A DNA stretch of 64,000 nt from Jeotgalicoccus saudimassiliensis (GTDB lineage: Bacteria > Bacillota > Bacilli > Staphylococcales > Salinicoccaceae): positions 744,001 to 808,000 of the forward strand of contig NZ_CCSE01000001.1 in the NCBI RefSeq assembly GCF_000756715.1, written 5' to 3'. The notes under the pieces were generated by a model. It made no database searches. It had not been told where the DNA came from and saw only the letters and a program-made list of their open reading frames with translations. How positions within the stretch are numbered: the stretch's first letter is position 1; each line of letters starts with the position of its first letter. The translations under genes and the position numbers were made by a program. This document shows, piece after piece, positions 55,950 through 64,000 of this stretch.

Positions 55950-57005
55950 ATGATTAAATTTGATAAAGTACAACAGTTGATTGAGAGAGAAAACCTTGAT
56001 GCGTTACTCGTAATGAACGGTTATAACAGAAGATATTTAAGTAATTTTACCGGCTCCAGCGGGGCGCTTGTCATTACACCGAAGGGACGATATCTTATAT
56101 CGGATTTCAGGTATAAAGCACAGGGCGCTGAACAGGCTCAGGATTTCGAGTTTGTACTGCAGCAGGGAAGCCTGCTTGATTTCACAGCATCATTTATGAA
56201 ATCAAAGAACATTAAGCGTATTGGTTTCGAAGGGGAACACGTAAACTACAATACATACAGCAGGATTAAAGAAGATTTTGACACAGTACCGTTAACAGGT
56301 GAAGTGGAAAAAATCCGTTTAATCAAAACCGAAGCAGAGCTTGACCTGATTCAGAAAGCATGCGAAATCGCCGATCAGTCATACGAGTACATTTTAACGT
56401 TTGTTAAAGCGGGAATGACTGAACTGGAAGTTAAAAACGAACTTGAAGCGTACATGACAAAACTCGGTGCAAGCGGGCCAAGCTTCGATACGATTGTTGC
56501 GAGCGGTCACAGAGGCGCTCTGCCGCACGGTGTCGCGTCGGACAAAGTAATTGAATCAGGCGATATGGTAACATTGGACTTCGGCGCATATTACCAGGGC
56601 TATGCATCCGACATTACCCGCACATTCGGCGTCGGCTCGGTATCACCTGAAATGGAAAAAATCTACAACGTCGTGCTTGAGTCACAGCTCAAAGCACTGG
56701 ATGAGATTAAAGCAGGTATGTCAGGAAAAGAGGCGGATGCTGTTGCACGTGATGTAATCAGTGCTCACGGATACGGCGACAACTTCGGTCATTCACTCGG
56801 ACACGGCTTCGGACTTGAAGTACATGAATTGCCAGGTCTCGCTCAAAAAAGTACAATGACTTTAGAACCCGGTATGTGCGTCACTGTCGAACCCGGTATT
56901 TATGTAGACGGTCTCGGCGGTGTACGTATTGAAGATGACACACTGGTAACTGAATCCGGTCTAAAAAAATTAACACACAGCAGTAAAAAACTGTTTATCG
57001 TATAA
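55950..57005 (+). CDS. yqhT: Xaa-Pro peptidase (M24 family)
   Basis: The 351-residue protein has a creatinase-like N-terminal domain (about 1-125) and a pita-bread catalytic domain with metal ligands in [18 protein letters not shown] (two Asp), [14 protein letters not shown] (His), TVEPGIYV (Glu) and VRIEDD (Glu). It hydrolyses Xaa-Pro bonds. AGAGGTGACGG precedes the ATG. The neighbour efp encodes a factor for polyproline translation, the classic pairing. Confidence 0.96.
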   Translation: MIKFDKVQQLIERENLDALLVMNGYNRRYLSNFTGSSGALVITPKGRYLISDFRYKAQGAEQAQDFEFVLQQGSLLDFTASFMKSKNIKRIGFEGEHVNYNTYSRIKEDFDTVPLTGEVEKIRLIKTEAELDLIQKACEIADQSYEYILTFVKAGMTELEVKNELEAYMTKLGASGPSFDTIVASGHRGALPHGVASDKVIESGDMVTLDFGAYYQGYASDITRTFGVGSVSPEMEKIYNVVLESQLKALDEIKAGMSGKEADAVARDVISAHGYGDNFGHSLGHGFGLEVHELPGLAQKSTMTLEPGMCVTVEPGIYVDGLGGVRIEDDTLVTESGLKKLTHSSKKLFIV

Positions 57006-57033
57006 GAGAGACAGATTATCTAGGAGGAAAAAC

Positions 57034-57591
57034 ATGATTTCAGTAAACGATTTTAAAACTGGACTTACAGTAGAAGTAGAAGGCAATATCTGGAGAGTAA
57101 TGGACTTCCAGCACGTTAAACCAGGTAAAGGTGCGGCATTCGTACGCAGTAAATTAAAAAACCTGCGTAACGGATCAATCCAGGAAAAAACTTTCAGAGC
57201 GGGCGAGAAAGTCGGCAGAGCACAAATTGACAACATGAAGATGCAGTACTTATATGCAGACGGCGACAGCTATGTATTTATGGACAACAACACTTACGAT
57301 CAGATTTCAATTCCTGCCGATCAGCTGGAACATGAACTTAAATTCCTTAAAGAAAATATGCCGGTATCGATTATGATGTACGGAAGCGAAACACTCGGAG
57401 TGGAACTGCCGAAAACTGTTGAGCTTGAAGTAACTGAGACTGAACCGGGAATTAAAGGGGACACTGCGAGCGGTGCATCCAAATCAGCTACACTTGAAAC
57501 AGGTATCACTATCCAGGTGCCTCTGTTTGTTAACCAGGGCGATATTCTTGTCGTTAACACAGAAGAAGGTTCTTACGTTTCAAGAGCATAA
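57034..57591 (+). CDS. efp: Elongation factor P
   Basis: The 185-residue three-domain protein has [12 protein letters not shown], with Lys32 at the tip that is modified in many bacteria, and the C-terminal signature [20 protein letters not shown] rescues ribosomes stalled at consecutive prolines. AGGAGG precedes the ATG. It lies 28 bases after yqhT, forming an operon. Confidence 0.98.
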   Translation: MISVNDFKTGLTVEVEGNIWRVMDFQHVKPGKGAAFVRSKLKNLRNGSIQEKTFRAGEKVGRAQIDNMKMQYLYADGDSYVFMDNNTYDQISIPADQLEHELKFLKENMPVSIMMYGSETLGVELPKTVELEVTETEPGIKGDTASGASKSATLETGITIQVPLFVNQGDILVVNTEEGSYVSRA

Positions 57592-57601
57592 TTACAAATA
57601 C

Positions 57602-57628
57602 AGAGCAGTAATTTTTTACTGCTCTTAA
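57602..57628 (+). terminator. Weak terminator after efp
   Basis: A 10-bp perfect stem (AGAGCAGTAA / TTACTGCTCT) is followed by a short T/A-rich stretch rather than a full T-run. Confidence 0.6.
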
Positions 57629-57635
57629 TTAATAC

Positions 57636-57664
57636 TTGAATTGGTATGACCACCTATGTAAAAT
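57636..57664 (+). promoter_or_regulatory. Promoter of accBC
   Basis: TTGAAT (57636-57641) and TAAAAT (57659-57664) have a 17-base spacer, 35 bases before the accB start. Confidence 0.68.
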
Positions 57665-57698
57665 GTAGTACATATTATTTTATGGGAGAGTAAAGCTA

Positions 57699-58136
57699 AT
57701 GAATTTAGAACAAGTCGATTCTTTAATTGAAAAAATGGAGCGCGCATCGCTTACTGAGATTTCTTATAAAGACAAAGATGTGGATATTAAACTGAAAAGA
57801 GAAATAACACAGGCTGTAACTCAGGCGCCTCAGCCGGTACAGACACAGGCAGCACCGCAGCAGGTACAGGCTCCGGCTAAAGAAGTTCAGCCCGAAGACG
57901 AAGGCATCGTTGTAAGAGCACCGATGGTCGGCACGTTCTATAAAGCGCCGTCACCGGAAGCGGATGCTTACGTTAAAGTAGGGGACAAAGTATCAAGCAC
58001 GTCTGTTGTTTGTATTTTGGAAGCAATGAAACTGTTCAACGAAATTCAGGCAGAAGTATCCGGTGAAGTAACTGAAATTCTAGTAGACGACGGAGATATG
58101 GTTGAATACAATCAGCCATTATTCAGATTACGATGA
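57699..58136 (+). CDS. accB: Acetyl-CoA carboxylase biotin carboxyl carrier protein
   Basis: The 145-residue protein has an N-terminal helical segment, a Gln/Pro/Ala-rich flexible linker (about 40-72) and a C-terminal biotinyl domain with the biotin lysine in LEAMKLFNE. It carries carboxybiotin in the first step of fatty acid synthesis. GGGAGAG precedes the ATG. Its stop overlaps accC by four bases. Confidence 0.98.
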   Translation: MNLEQVDSLIEKMERASLTEISYKDKDVDIKLKREITQAVTQAPQPVQTQAAPQQVQAPAKEVQPEDEGIVVRAPMVGTFYKAPSPEADAYVKVGDKVSSTSVVCILEAMKLFNEIQAEVSGEVTEILVDDGDMVEYNQPLFRLR

Positions 58137-59482
58137 TTAAAAAAGTACTCATAGCAAACCGCGGGGAAATTGCGGTACGTATCATCCGTGCATGTCACGA
58201 ACTTGGTATCGAGACTGTCAGTATATACTCTGAAGCAGACAAGGATAGTTTACACCGGAAACTAGCGACAGAATCTTACTGCATCGGACCAAAACTTTCC
58301 AAAGACAGCTACCTGGATATGATCGGTATTATTACGATTGCACAATCCACGGGCTGTGATGCCATTCACCCGGGTTACGGGTTCCTGGCTGAAAACAGTG
58401 ATTTCGCAGAAATGTGTGAATCATCAAGCCTGATCTTTATCGGACCGATGTCTGAGACGATTTCTCTTATGGGCGTTAAAGACGTAGCAAAGAAAACGAT
58501 GATCGAAGCAGACGTTCCGACAGTGCCGGGCAGCGACGGTGTGGTTAAATCCATCGAAGATGCTTATAAAATCGCTGATGAAATCGGCTATCCGATTATT
58601 ATTAAAGCAAGCCACGGCGGCGGCGGTAAAGGAATCAGAGTCGCACGCAATAAAGATGAACTGACACAAAACTATAAATTGACCGAGCAGGAAGCTGAGA
58701 GTGCATTCGGCAATAAGAGTCTTTATATTGAAAAATATATCGAGAACTTCCGCCACGTTGAAATTCAGGTGCTCGGAGACTACCACGGCAACGTCGTTCA
58801 TCTCGGTGAACGCGACTGTACAGTACAGCGCCGCATGCAGAAACTCGTAGAAGAAGCACCAAGTCCGGTGATCAGTGACAAGACGAGACGTGAAATGGGA
58901 GAAACTGCTGTCCGTGCAGCGAAAAGCATCGATTATATCGGTGCCGGTACTATTGAGTTCATCTATGACTTAAACGAGCAGAAATATTACTTCATGGAAA
59001 TGAACACCCGTATTCAGGTAGAGCACCCGGTAACAGAAATGATTACGGGCATTGACCTTGTAAAATCACAAATCCAGGTTGCTATGCATGAAGAGCTGCC
59101 GTTTAAACAGGAAGACATTAAATTCGAAGGACACGCATTTGAATTCAGAATCAATGCGGAGAACCCTTATAAGAACTTTATGCCTTCTGCAGGGAAGATT
59201 AAAGACTTCCTTCAGCCGGGCGGATTCGGTGTGAGAATGGATACTGCATCATATGCAGGCTACGTTATTCCGCCGTATTACGATTCGATGATTGCAAAAC
59301 TGATTGTACACGGCAAAGACCGCACAGAAGCAATCCAGACAGCAAAACGCGCACTCGGGGAATTCCAGATCAGCGGCATCGATACGACAATTCCGTTCCA
59401 CCAGAACATACTGTTAAACGATGACTTCCTGAATAATGATTACAACACTAACTTCTTAGCAGAACATGACATTATGAATTAA
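58133..59482 (+). CDS. accC: Acetyl-CoA carboxylase biotin carboxylase subunit
   Basis: The 449-residue ATP-grasp enzyme begins MIKKVLIANRGEIAVRI and has the glycine-rich ATP lid SHGGGGKG, VEIQVLGD and EMNTRIQVEHPVTE with catalytic Arg/Glu residues. It carboxylates the biotin of AccB. Coupled to accB by a 4-base overlap. A terminator follows, then an inserted lipoprotein gene before yqhY. Confidence 0.98.
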   Translation: MIKKVLIANRGEIAVRIIRACHELGIETVSIYSEADKDSLHRKLATESYCIGPKLSKDSYLDMIGIITIAQSTGCDAIHPGYGFLAENSDFAEMCESSSLIFIGPMSETISLMGVKDVAKKTMIEADVPTVPGSDGVVKSIEDAYKIADEIGYPIIIKASHGGGGKGIRVARNKDELTQNYKLTEQEAESAFGNKSLYIEKYIENFRHVEIQVLGDYHGNVVHLGERDCTVQRRMQKLVEEAPSPVISDKTRREMGETAVRAAKSIDYIGAGTIEFIYDLNEQKYYFMEMNTRIQVEHPVTEMITGIDLVKSQIQVAMHEELPFKQEDIKFEGHAFEFRINAENPYKNFMPSAGKIKDFLQPGGFGVRMDTASYAGYVIPPYYDSMIAKLIVHGKDRTEAIQTAKRALGEFQISGIDTTIPFHQNILLNDDFLNNDYNTNFLAEHDIMN

Positions 59483-59489
59483 TACTCTG

Positions 59490-59532
59490 AACCGTCTTTT
59501 CATTCCGTTTTGGGATGGATAGGCGGTTTTTA
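59490..59532 (+). terminator. Terminator of accBC
   Basis: AACCGTC pairs with GGCGGTT (one wobble), with an inner helix ATTCC/GGGAT in the intervening sequence, followed by TTTTTAT. Confidence 0.72.
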
Positions 59533-59706
59533 TCTTGTTAAAGTAAGCGAGGGAATTTTTAATATTGAGTAAGCGTGAGCAGCACAAATCCTGTTTGAAG
59601 CATTTCTGTACATAAATAAACAGAAAAGTCTAAAATTTAATAGCTTTCTCTCCTCGGATTCATTATAATTAATGTAAATATATTGAATTTAAGGGAGATA
59701 TGTAAA

Positions 59707-60459
59707 TTGAAGAAAATGCTGGTAATTGGTAGTTTATCGTCTGTGTTATTACTTGGTGCATGTGGTGCAGCAGAAGAAAGCGAAGATACTGTTGCAAACG
59801 ATGAAAATATAACAGCTATCGAAGAGGAGAACGAGCAGCTTAATCAGCAAATTGATGAGCTTGAGAATCAGGTCAGTGAACTGGAAAAACAAAACTCTGA
59901 AGAACAGGATAATAGTGATACTGGTGAGCTCGAAGAAGAAAACAAACAACTTAATGAACAGGTAGCAAACCTGGAAAATCAACTGTCGGAAAAGGATGAT
60001 CAAATAGCAAGTTTAGAATCCGGGCTTGAAGAAGCCGAAACTAAAGTAGAAGAAATGGAGCTCGCAGCGGCTGAAGCGGATCAGGAAGAACAGGCGGAGC
60101 CCGAAGAAGACGCTGCGGAAGAAACTGCATCTTCAGATTCAGAATCCGGTGATATCCCGAGAGAATGGGAATCTGCGTTGAACAGTGCGTATAACTATGC
60201 TGAAATTATGAGCATGTCAAAGGCGGGTATATACGATCAGCTTGTATCAGAATATGGAGAAGCATTCCCGGAAGAGGCTGCACAGTACGCAATTGATAAC
60301 ATTGAATTTGACTGGAATGCCAACGCCCTGAAATCAGCAGAAAATTATCAGGATATAATGAACATGTCACACTCCGCTATTTATGATCAGCTCGTCTCTG
60401 AATATGGTGAAAAATTCACACCGGAACAAGCGCAATATGCAGTTGATAATCTGGAATAA
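59707..60459 (+). CDS. Lipoprotein with coiled coil and two Ltp-type repeats
   Basis: The 250-residue protein has a lipoprotein signal (lipobox LGAC, Cys19), a long Glu/Gln/Asn heptad coiled coil (about 35-125), a Glu/Ala-rich acidic stretch, and two C-terminal repeats of about 47 residues (roughly 152-203 and 204-250). Both repeats contain an IYDQLVSEYGE core, the host cell surface-exposed lipoprotein (Ltp) motif. Ltp domains occur in phage TP-J34 superinfection-exclusion lipoprotein and in bacterial surface proteins. The TTG start has AAGGGAG nine bases upstream. It interrupts the usual accC-yqhY order. Confidence 0.85.
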   Translation: MKKMLVIGSLSSVLLLGACGAAEESEDTVANDENITAIEEENEQLNQQIDELENQVSELEKQNSEEQDNSDTGELEEENKQLNEQVANLENQLSEKDDQIASLESGLEEAETKVEEMELAAAEADQEEQAEPEEDAAEETASSDSESGDIPREWESALNSAYNYAEIMSMSKAGIYDQLVSEYGEAFPEEAAQYAIDNIEFDWNANALKSAENYQDIMNMSHSAIYDQLVSEYGEKFTPEQAQYAVDNLE

Positions 60460-60469
60460 TCAAAATATC

Positions 60470-60498
60470 GGTCGGCTTTTTTAAGCCGGTCATTTTTT
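60470..60498 (+). terminator. Terminator of the Ltp lipoprotein gene
   Basis: A 9-bp stem (GGTCGGCTT / AAGCCGGTC, two wobbles) with a short loop is followed by seven T. Confidence 0.8.
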
Positions 60499-60543
60499 TA
60501 TCCTTGGAAGTATGATGGCTGCGGTGGGGCAAGGTTGTTTTCT

Positions 60544-60690
60544 CGGGAATGAGGGTCGTTCATTGCGGAGAAAAGTCGCTTCCTCGGGAATGAGGGTCGT
60601 TCATTGCGGAGAAAAGTTGCTTTTCCGGGAATGAGGCGCACTCATTGCGGTGCAAACGCACTTTCCCGGGTGCAAAGTCGCTCACCCCGG
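60544..60690. repeat. 41-bp tandem repeat, about 3.5 copies
   Basis: Units begin with CGGG at 60544, 60585, 60626 and 60667, exactly 41 bases apart. Units 1 and 2 are nearly identical, unit 3 is diverged, and unit 4 is truncated. Each full unit can form a hairpin AATGAG-N5-(T/C)TCATT. The 400-base gap 60460-60859 otherwise holds only the terminator at its start and the yqhY promoter at its end. The region is richer in G+C than its surroundings; no credible gene was seen. Confidence 0.92.
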
Positions 60691-60811
60691 AATCGCCCCC
60701 GCACCCAATTGACTAAACCCGCAAATAGACATATATTTAAAGTAATAAAAACAGCATTTTTCACATTTCCCGAGCGCCCTCTATTGTTTATCAATCCATT
60801 CAGCAAACCAT

Positions 60812-60840
60812 TTAATATTACCGGCATCACGTGATATAAT
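60812..60840 (+). promoter_or_regulatory. Promoter of yqhY-nusB-xseAB-ispA
   Basis: TTAATA (60812-60817) and TATAAT (60835-60840) have a 17-base spacer and an extended TGA. The palindrome ATCACGTGAT (60826-60835) abuts the -10 box. Confidence 0.62.
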
Positions 60841-60859
60841 AAAACAGTGAGGTGATTGT

Positions 60860-61210
60860 ATGATTTTACAAAATCATAATACAAATTTAGGCAGCATCGA
60901 AATTTCCAGTGAAGTCATTGAAGTAATCGCAAGTATTGCGGTTGAGGAAACTAAAGGCGTTCACTCATTGCAAAATAATTTTGCCAGTGGTAATATCGAA
61001 AAGATTGGGAAGAAATTCCGCGGTCGCGGTGTTAAAGTCGAGACTAAAGATGATCAGATTCACATTGCGATTTACGTCGTATTATCAACTGACCGGAACG
61101 TTCACAGTGTAGCTGAGCGTATTCAGGAAAATGTTAAACAAGCTGTAAATGATATGCTCGAAGTCAAAGTTAACGAAACTAACGTACACATCGTTAATAT
61201 TATTAAATAA
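60860..61210 (+). CDS. yqhY: Asp23/Gls24 family protein
   Basis: The 116-residue protein has the Asp23 fold: LGSIEISSEVIEVIASIAVEETKGVHSL, a basic middle, VKVETKDDQIHIAIYVVL and a C-terminal VNVHIVNI-like strand. The B. subtilis orthologue, encoded next to accBC, influences lipid synthesis. GAGGTGATTGT precedes the ATG. Here it is separated from accC by 1.4 kb of inserted sequence and has its own promoter. Confidence 0.95.
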   Translation: MILQNHNTNLGSIEISSEVIEVIASIAVEETKGVHSLQNNFASGNIEKIGKKFRGRGVKVETKDDQIHIAIYVVLSTDRNVHSVAERIQENVKQAVNDMLEVKVNETNVHIVNIIK

Positions 61211-61236
61211 GTTAATAGATAGGTTTAGGTGTAAGC

Positions 61237-61620
61237 ATGAAAAGACATGAACAACGCAAGAAAGCATTTCAGCTGTTATTCCAGACAGACAAAAACGTCG
61301 TTGAACTGAAAGAAGCACGTTTTTACGAAGTGTACCAGACTGAAACATTTGTTAAATCGGTAGTCGATTACTACATTCACAACCAGGAAAAAGTAAATGA
61401 TGAAATCAGCCGTTACTTAACAGGATATACGATTGAACGTATATCAAAAGTTGAAAGAAATATATTACGCCTCGCAGTAAGCGAACTGCAAAGTCACGGC
61501 GCGCCTGTAAAGGTCGTTATTGACGAAGCGATTAAACTCGCTAAAAACTACGGTGACAAAGACAGCCACCGTTTCGTAAACGGGGTACTGAAGAACTTTG
61601 CCGTGCAGAATGAAGGTTAG
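61237..61620 (+). CDS. nusB: Transcription antitermination factor NusB
   Basis: The 127-residue helical protein begins MKRHEQRKKAFQLLFQ and contains RISKVERNILRLAVSEL and VIDEAIKLAKNYGDKDSHRFVNGVL, all NusB marks. It acts in rRNA antitermination with NusA, NusE and NusG. It follows yqhY by 26 bases. Confidence 0.97.
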   Translation: MKRHEQRKKAFQLLFQTDKNVVELKEARFYEVYQTETFVKSVVDYYIHNQEKVNDEISRYLTGYTIERISKVERNILRLAVSELQSHGAPVKVVIDEAIKLAKNYGDKDSHRFVNGVLKNFAVQNEG

Positions 61621-61626
61621 GTAAAA

Positions 61627-62967
61627 ATGGATAGTACAAAGTATTTATCAGTTCAGTCCTTAACAAAATATATTAAATATAAATTTGAAAAAGACCCGTA
61701 CCTGCAACGGGTCTTTCTTAAAGGTGAGCTGTCGAATGTGAAACATCATACGAACGGCCACATATATTTTTCTATAAAAGATGACAGGTCTGTCATCAGT
61801 GCGGTCATGTTCAGATACGACGCCGAAAAGCTGAATTTCAAACCCGAAGAGGGGCAGAATGTGCTTTTAGCTGGAAACATTACTCTGTACGAAGCCCGCG
61901 GCCAGTACCAGATTTACGTCAAGGAGATGCAGATTGACGGTATCGGCCAACTGTTTTTAAAACTTGAACAAAATAAAGAGCTGCTGAAGAAAAAAGGCTA
62001 TCTGAACCCGGAGCATAAAAAGCCGATTCCTGCTTTCCCGGAACACATTGCCATCGTGTCTTCCAGTACAAGTGCAGCTATTAAAGATATGATTACCACT
62101 TTATCACGCAGATATCCGCTGGTTAAAGTGACATTATTAAATACATACGTACAGGGCGGACGAAGTCAGGAGAGTGTCCTGACAAACTTAAGCCGTGCGG
62201 ACAAGCTTGGTGCGGATACAGTGATTCTCGCACGGGGCGGAGGGTCTATTGAAGATCTCTGGACGTTTAACGAGCTGGAAGTCGCGCTGCAGGTATTTAA
62301 TATGAATACACCGGTAATTACCGGTGTCGGCCACGAAACGGACATTACGCTTGTGGATTACGTGAGTGATCTGCGTGCACCGACGCCGACAGCTGCAGCG
62401 GAACAGGCAGTGCCGAACATGCGGGATTTACATCTCCGCCTCGGTGAACTCAAGAGGCAGTCCGACAGTCTCTTACTGACTAAAATTGACCGTTCCAAAA
62501 AACATCTCGAGAGTTTATCAAACTATTATAAGTTTAAAAATCCGAATTTATTATATACAGAGCAGACGGAAAAACTCAGAGATCTGACTTTGACGCTCGA
62601 CAACTATATGTCGATGTCGCTCCGTGAACACCGTTACACGCTCGATAAAACAAAAGCATCACTGTCGTATAACAACCCGGCTCCCCGTATTAAAGATTCA
62701 CAGGCGGAGCGGCTGAGAACAGAAGACGAGCTGAAACGCCGCATGAAAGCACTGCTTGGCCAGAAGGCAGAGCGGCTTGCCGGCAATATTAACATGCTGG
62801 AATCAGTCAGTCCGGTGCAGATATTAAAAAGAGGCTATTCTTATACGACGTTTAATAATAAAATAGTCACAGAAGCAGAAAACTTAAAAGTTGGCGATAT
62901 GATTGAAACTTCATTTAATCGGGGAACAGTCAGCGCGAAAGTGACAGAGGTGAATACAGATGACTAA
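61627..62967 (+). CDS. xseA: Exodeoxyribonuclease VII large subunit
   Basis: The 446-residue protein has an N-terminal OB fold (FLKGELSNVKHHTNGHIYFSIKDD), the catalytic domain with SSTSAAIKDM, ILARGGGSIEDLW and GVGHETDITL, and a long C-terminal coiled coil. With XseB it degrades single-stranded DNA. It overlaps xseB by 8 bases. Confidence 0.98.
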   Translation: MDSTKYLSVQSLTKYIKYKFEKDPYLQRVFLKGELSNVKHHTNGHIYFSIKDDRSVISAVMFRYDAEKLNFKPEEGQNVLLAGNITLYEARGQYQIYVKEMQIDGIGQLFLKLEQNKELLKKKGYLNPEHKKPIPAFPEHIAIVSSSTSAAIKDMITTLSRRYPLVKVTLLNTYVQGGRSQESVLTNLSRADKLGADTVILARGGGSIEDLWTFNELEVALQVFNMNTPVITGVGHETDITLVDYVSDLRAPTPTAAAEQAVPNMRDLHLRLGELKRQSDSLLLTKIDRSKKHLESLSNYYKFKNPNLLYTEQTEKLRDLTLTLDNYMSMSLREHRYTLDKTKASLSYNNPAPRIKDSQAERLRTEDELKRRMKALLGQKAERLAGNINMLESVSPVQILKRGYSYTTFNNKIVTEAENLKVGDMIETSFNRGTVSAKVTEVNTDD

Positions 62968-63169
62968 AAATGATCAGACTTTTGAAATGAAAATGACCAG
63001 ATTGGAAACAATCGTCAAGTCGCTGGACGAAGAGGAAGTATCTCTTGAGAAGTCGCTTGAGCTTTATCAGGAAGGTATTAAACTTTCACAGGAATGCGAC
63101 AACATACTGAAAAATGCAGAGTTAAAAGTTGAAGAACTGAATAAGGACACTGACAGCGATGGAGAATAA
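62960..63169 (+). CDS. xseB: Exodeoxyribonuclease VII small subunit
   Basis: The 69-residue helical protein has the family pattern FEMKMTRLETIVKSLDEEEV and LEKSLELYQEGIKL. It binds the coiled coil of XseA. GAGGTGAATACAG precedes the ATG. The ispA start overlaps its end by 11 bases. Confidence 0.96.
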   Translation: MTKNDQTFEMKMTRLETIVKSLDEEEVSLEKSLELYQEGIKLSQECDNILKNAELKVEELNKDTDSDGE

Positions 63170-64000
63170 CTTATCCGGCATCGCTAAAGTGAGAGCGAAC
63201 ATTCTCAATCACCTGAATACGTATCAGCATTCTGAAACGATTTACAACGCAAGTAAATATTCGATTGAAGCCGGCGGCAAGGGACTGCGTCCTCTGCTTT
63301 TATTTACTGTACTTGAAGCGCTGGGAGAATCTCCTGATAAAGGAATCAGCGCCGCATCCGCAATTGAAATGATTCATACGTATTCGCTTATTCACGACGA
63401 TCTGCCGGCGATGGATAACGATGACTTAAGACGCGGCAAGCCGACGAATCATATCGTCTTCGGTGAAGGTACTGCGATCCTCGCGGGAGATAATCTGCTG
63501 AACGAAAGCTTTAACGTGATTGCAAAAGATAAGGAATTAACTGCAGAAGTGAGAATCAGACTCGTTGAAACCATCTCAACTGCAAGTGGACAGTCGGGCA
63601 TGATCAGCGGACAGATGCTTGATATCGAGGCTGAAAAACGGGCAACAACGCTGGAAGAGCTTGAAACGATTCACGCATATAAAACCGGCGCACTGATAAA
63701 AGCACCGGTAACCGCAGCATGCATTATTGCAGATGCTGCGCAGGAAGTTACCCGCCGGCTTGAGAATTTCAGCGAGGTAATCGGTGTGCTTTTCCAGATA
63801 AAAGATGATATTTTAGACATGGAAGGAAATCCTGAACTGACAGGTAAAAATACAGGCAGTGACGTTAAAAAAGGCAAAGTCACTTATGTAAGCGAACTTG
63901 GACTGGACGGAGCAAAAGGTGCATTAGCTGACAAAGTTGACGAAGCGTACCGTATTCTTGACAGCCTGAATGAATTAATATCGACAGCAGGATTACGTAA
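63159..64000 (+). CDS. ispA: Farnesyl/geranyl-type polyprenyl diphosphate synthase, 3' end cut by the window
   Basis: About 280 codons are present and the frame is still open at base 64000; family members have about 290-300 residues, so little is missing. The first Asp-rich motif is HDDLPAMDNDD and the second KDDILD, with GGKGLRP near the N-terminus and GQMLDIEAE in the middle. It condenses IPP with allylic diphosphates, using the MEP products implied by ispG and ispH. ATG 63159 lies within xseB. Confidence 0.96.
   Translation, partial: MENNLSGIAKVRANILNHLNTYQHSETIYNASKYSIEAGGKGLRPLLLFTVLEALGESPDKGISAASAIEMIHTYSLIHDDLPAMDNDDLRRGKPTNHIVFGEGTAILAGDNLLNESFNVIAKDKELTAEVRIRLVETISTASGQSGMISGQMLDIEAEKRATTLEELETIHAYKTGALIKAPVTAACIIADAAQEVTRRLENFSEVIGVLFQIKDDILDMEGNPELTGKNTGSDVKKGKVTYVSELGLDGAKGALADKVDEAYRILDSLNELISTAGLR

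Noticed and set aside
60544-60690. Possible CRISPR array
   Set aside because: The 41-bp units are directly adjacent without unique spacers, and no cas genes are present.
60604-60834. Open frame of 76 codons across the 41-bp repeats
   Set aside because: It has no ribosome site, its composition follows the repeat, and it runs into the yqhY promoter; it reflects the repeat rather than a gene.

Overview
The window is almost entirely core chromosome of a low-to-moderate G+C Firmicute. Gene order matches both the Staphylococcus block (holA-rpsT-lepA-hemW-hrcA-grpE-dnaK-dnaJ ... recO-glyQS ... pbp3 ... comG-aroK-gcvT) and the Bacillus yqe/yqf/yqg/yqh block (sigA-cccA-trmK-yqfO-ispH-cshB-nfo ... zur-ispG-sodA-pbpA-pst). 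The DUF1189-sodA-pbp3 arrangement and protein-level similarity to S. aureus PBP3 point to Staphylococcaceae in the broad sense. Unlike S. aureus, the window carries MEP-pathway isoprenoid genes (ispG, ispH), a membrane-anchored cytochrome c550 and a SCO1 copper chaperone. Secreted proteins are notably acidic. My inference is a salt-tolerant relative such as the Jeotgalicoccus/Salinicoccus group; the species cannot be fixed from this sequence.

Layout. 1-11030: end of holA, rpsT, lepA, hemW, the CIRCE-controlled hrcA-grpE-dnaK-dnaJ heat-shock operon with prmA and rsmE, then deoC and rpsU. 11060-13495: NfeD-FloA flotillin operon with a charged membrane-anchored protein. 13630-17505: phoH-ybeY-dgkA-cdd-era-recO. 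17510-19810: reverse-strand SCO1 lipoprotein and T-box-controlled glyQS. 19870-24210: ccpN-yqfL-dnaG-rpoD. 24230-29940: cccA, trmK-yqfO, ispH (reverse), cshB-nfo. 29950-34450: zinc ABC transporter genes with zur, then reverse-strand ispG and DUF1189. 34420-41940: sodA, pbp3 and the pstSCAB-phoU operon, which is preceded by an unusually clear PhoP box. 41990-46675: yqgN-gluP and argGH. 46690-48020: yqgW, yqgX, yqgY. 48180-52300: the comG pseudopilus operon and aroK. 52300-53660: glycine riboswitch and gcvT alone. 53720-55835: reverse-strand membrane and lipoprotein genes around yqhQ. 55950-59535: yqhT-efp and accBC. 59700-60840: an inserted segment with an Ltp-repeat lipoprotein and a 41-bp tandem repeat. 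60860-64000: asp23-like yqhY, nusB, xseA, xseB, ispA (cut by the window end).

Functional links. ispG and ispH (MEP pathway) feed ispA (prenyl diphosphate synthase) and ultimately the undecaprenyl lipids on which DgkA-type kinases may act. SCO1 plus cytochrome c550 imply a CuA-type cytochrome c oxidase elsewhere in the genome. ccpN and yqfL control gluconeogenesis and pyruvate phosphate dikinase. Several classic regulatory elements can be read directly: CIRCE, a glyQS T-box, a Pho box of four 11-bp-phased repeats, a singlet glycine riboswitch, and candidate ArgR and ComK boxes. No rRNA, tRNA, CRISPR array, IS element or prophage was seen. The least explained parts are the accC-yqhY insertion (lipoprotein plus 41-bp repeats), the isolated gcvT, and several operator-like inverted repeats.
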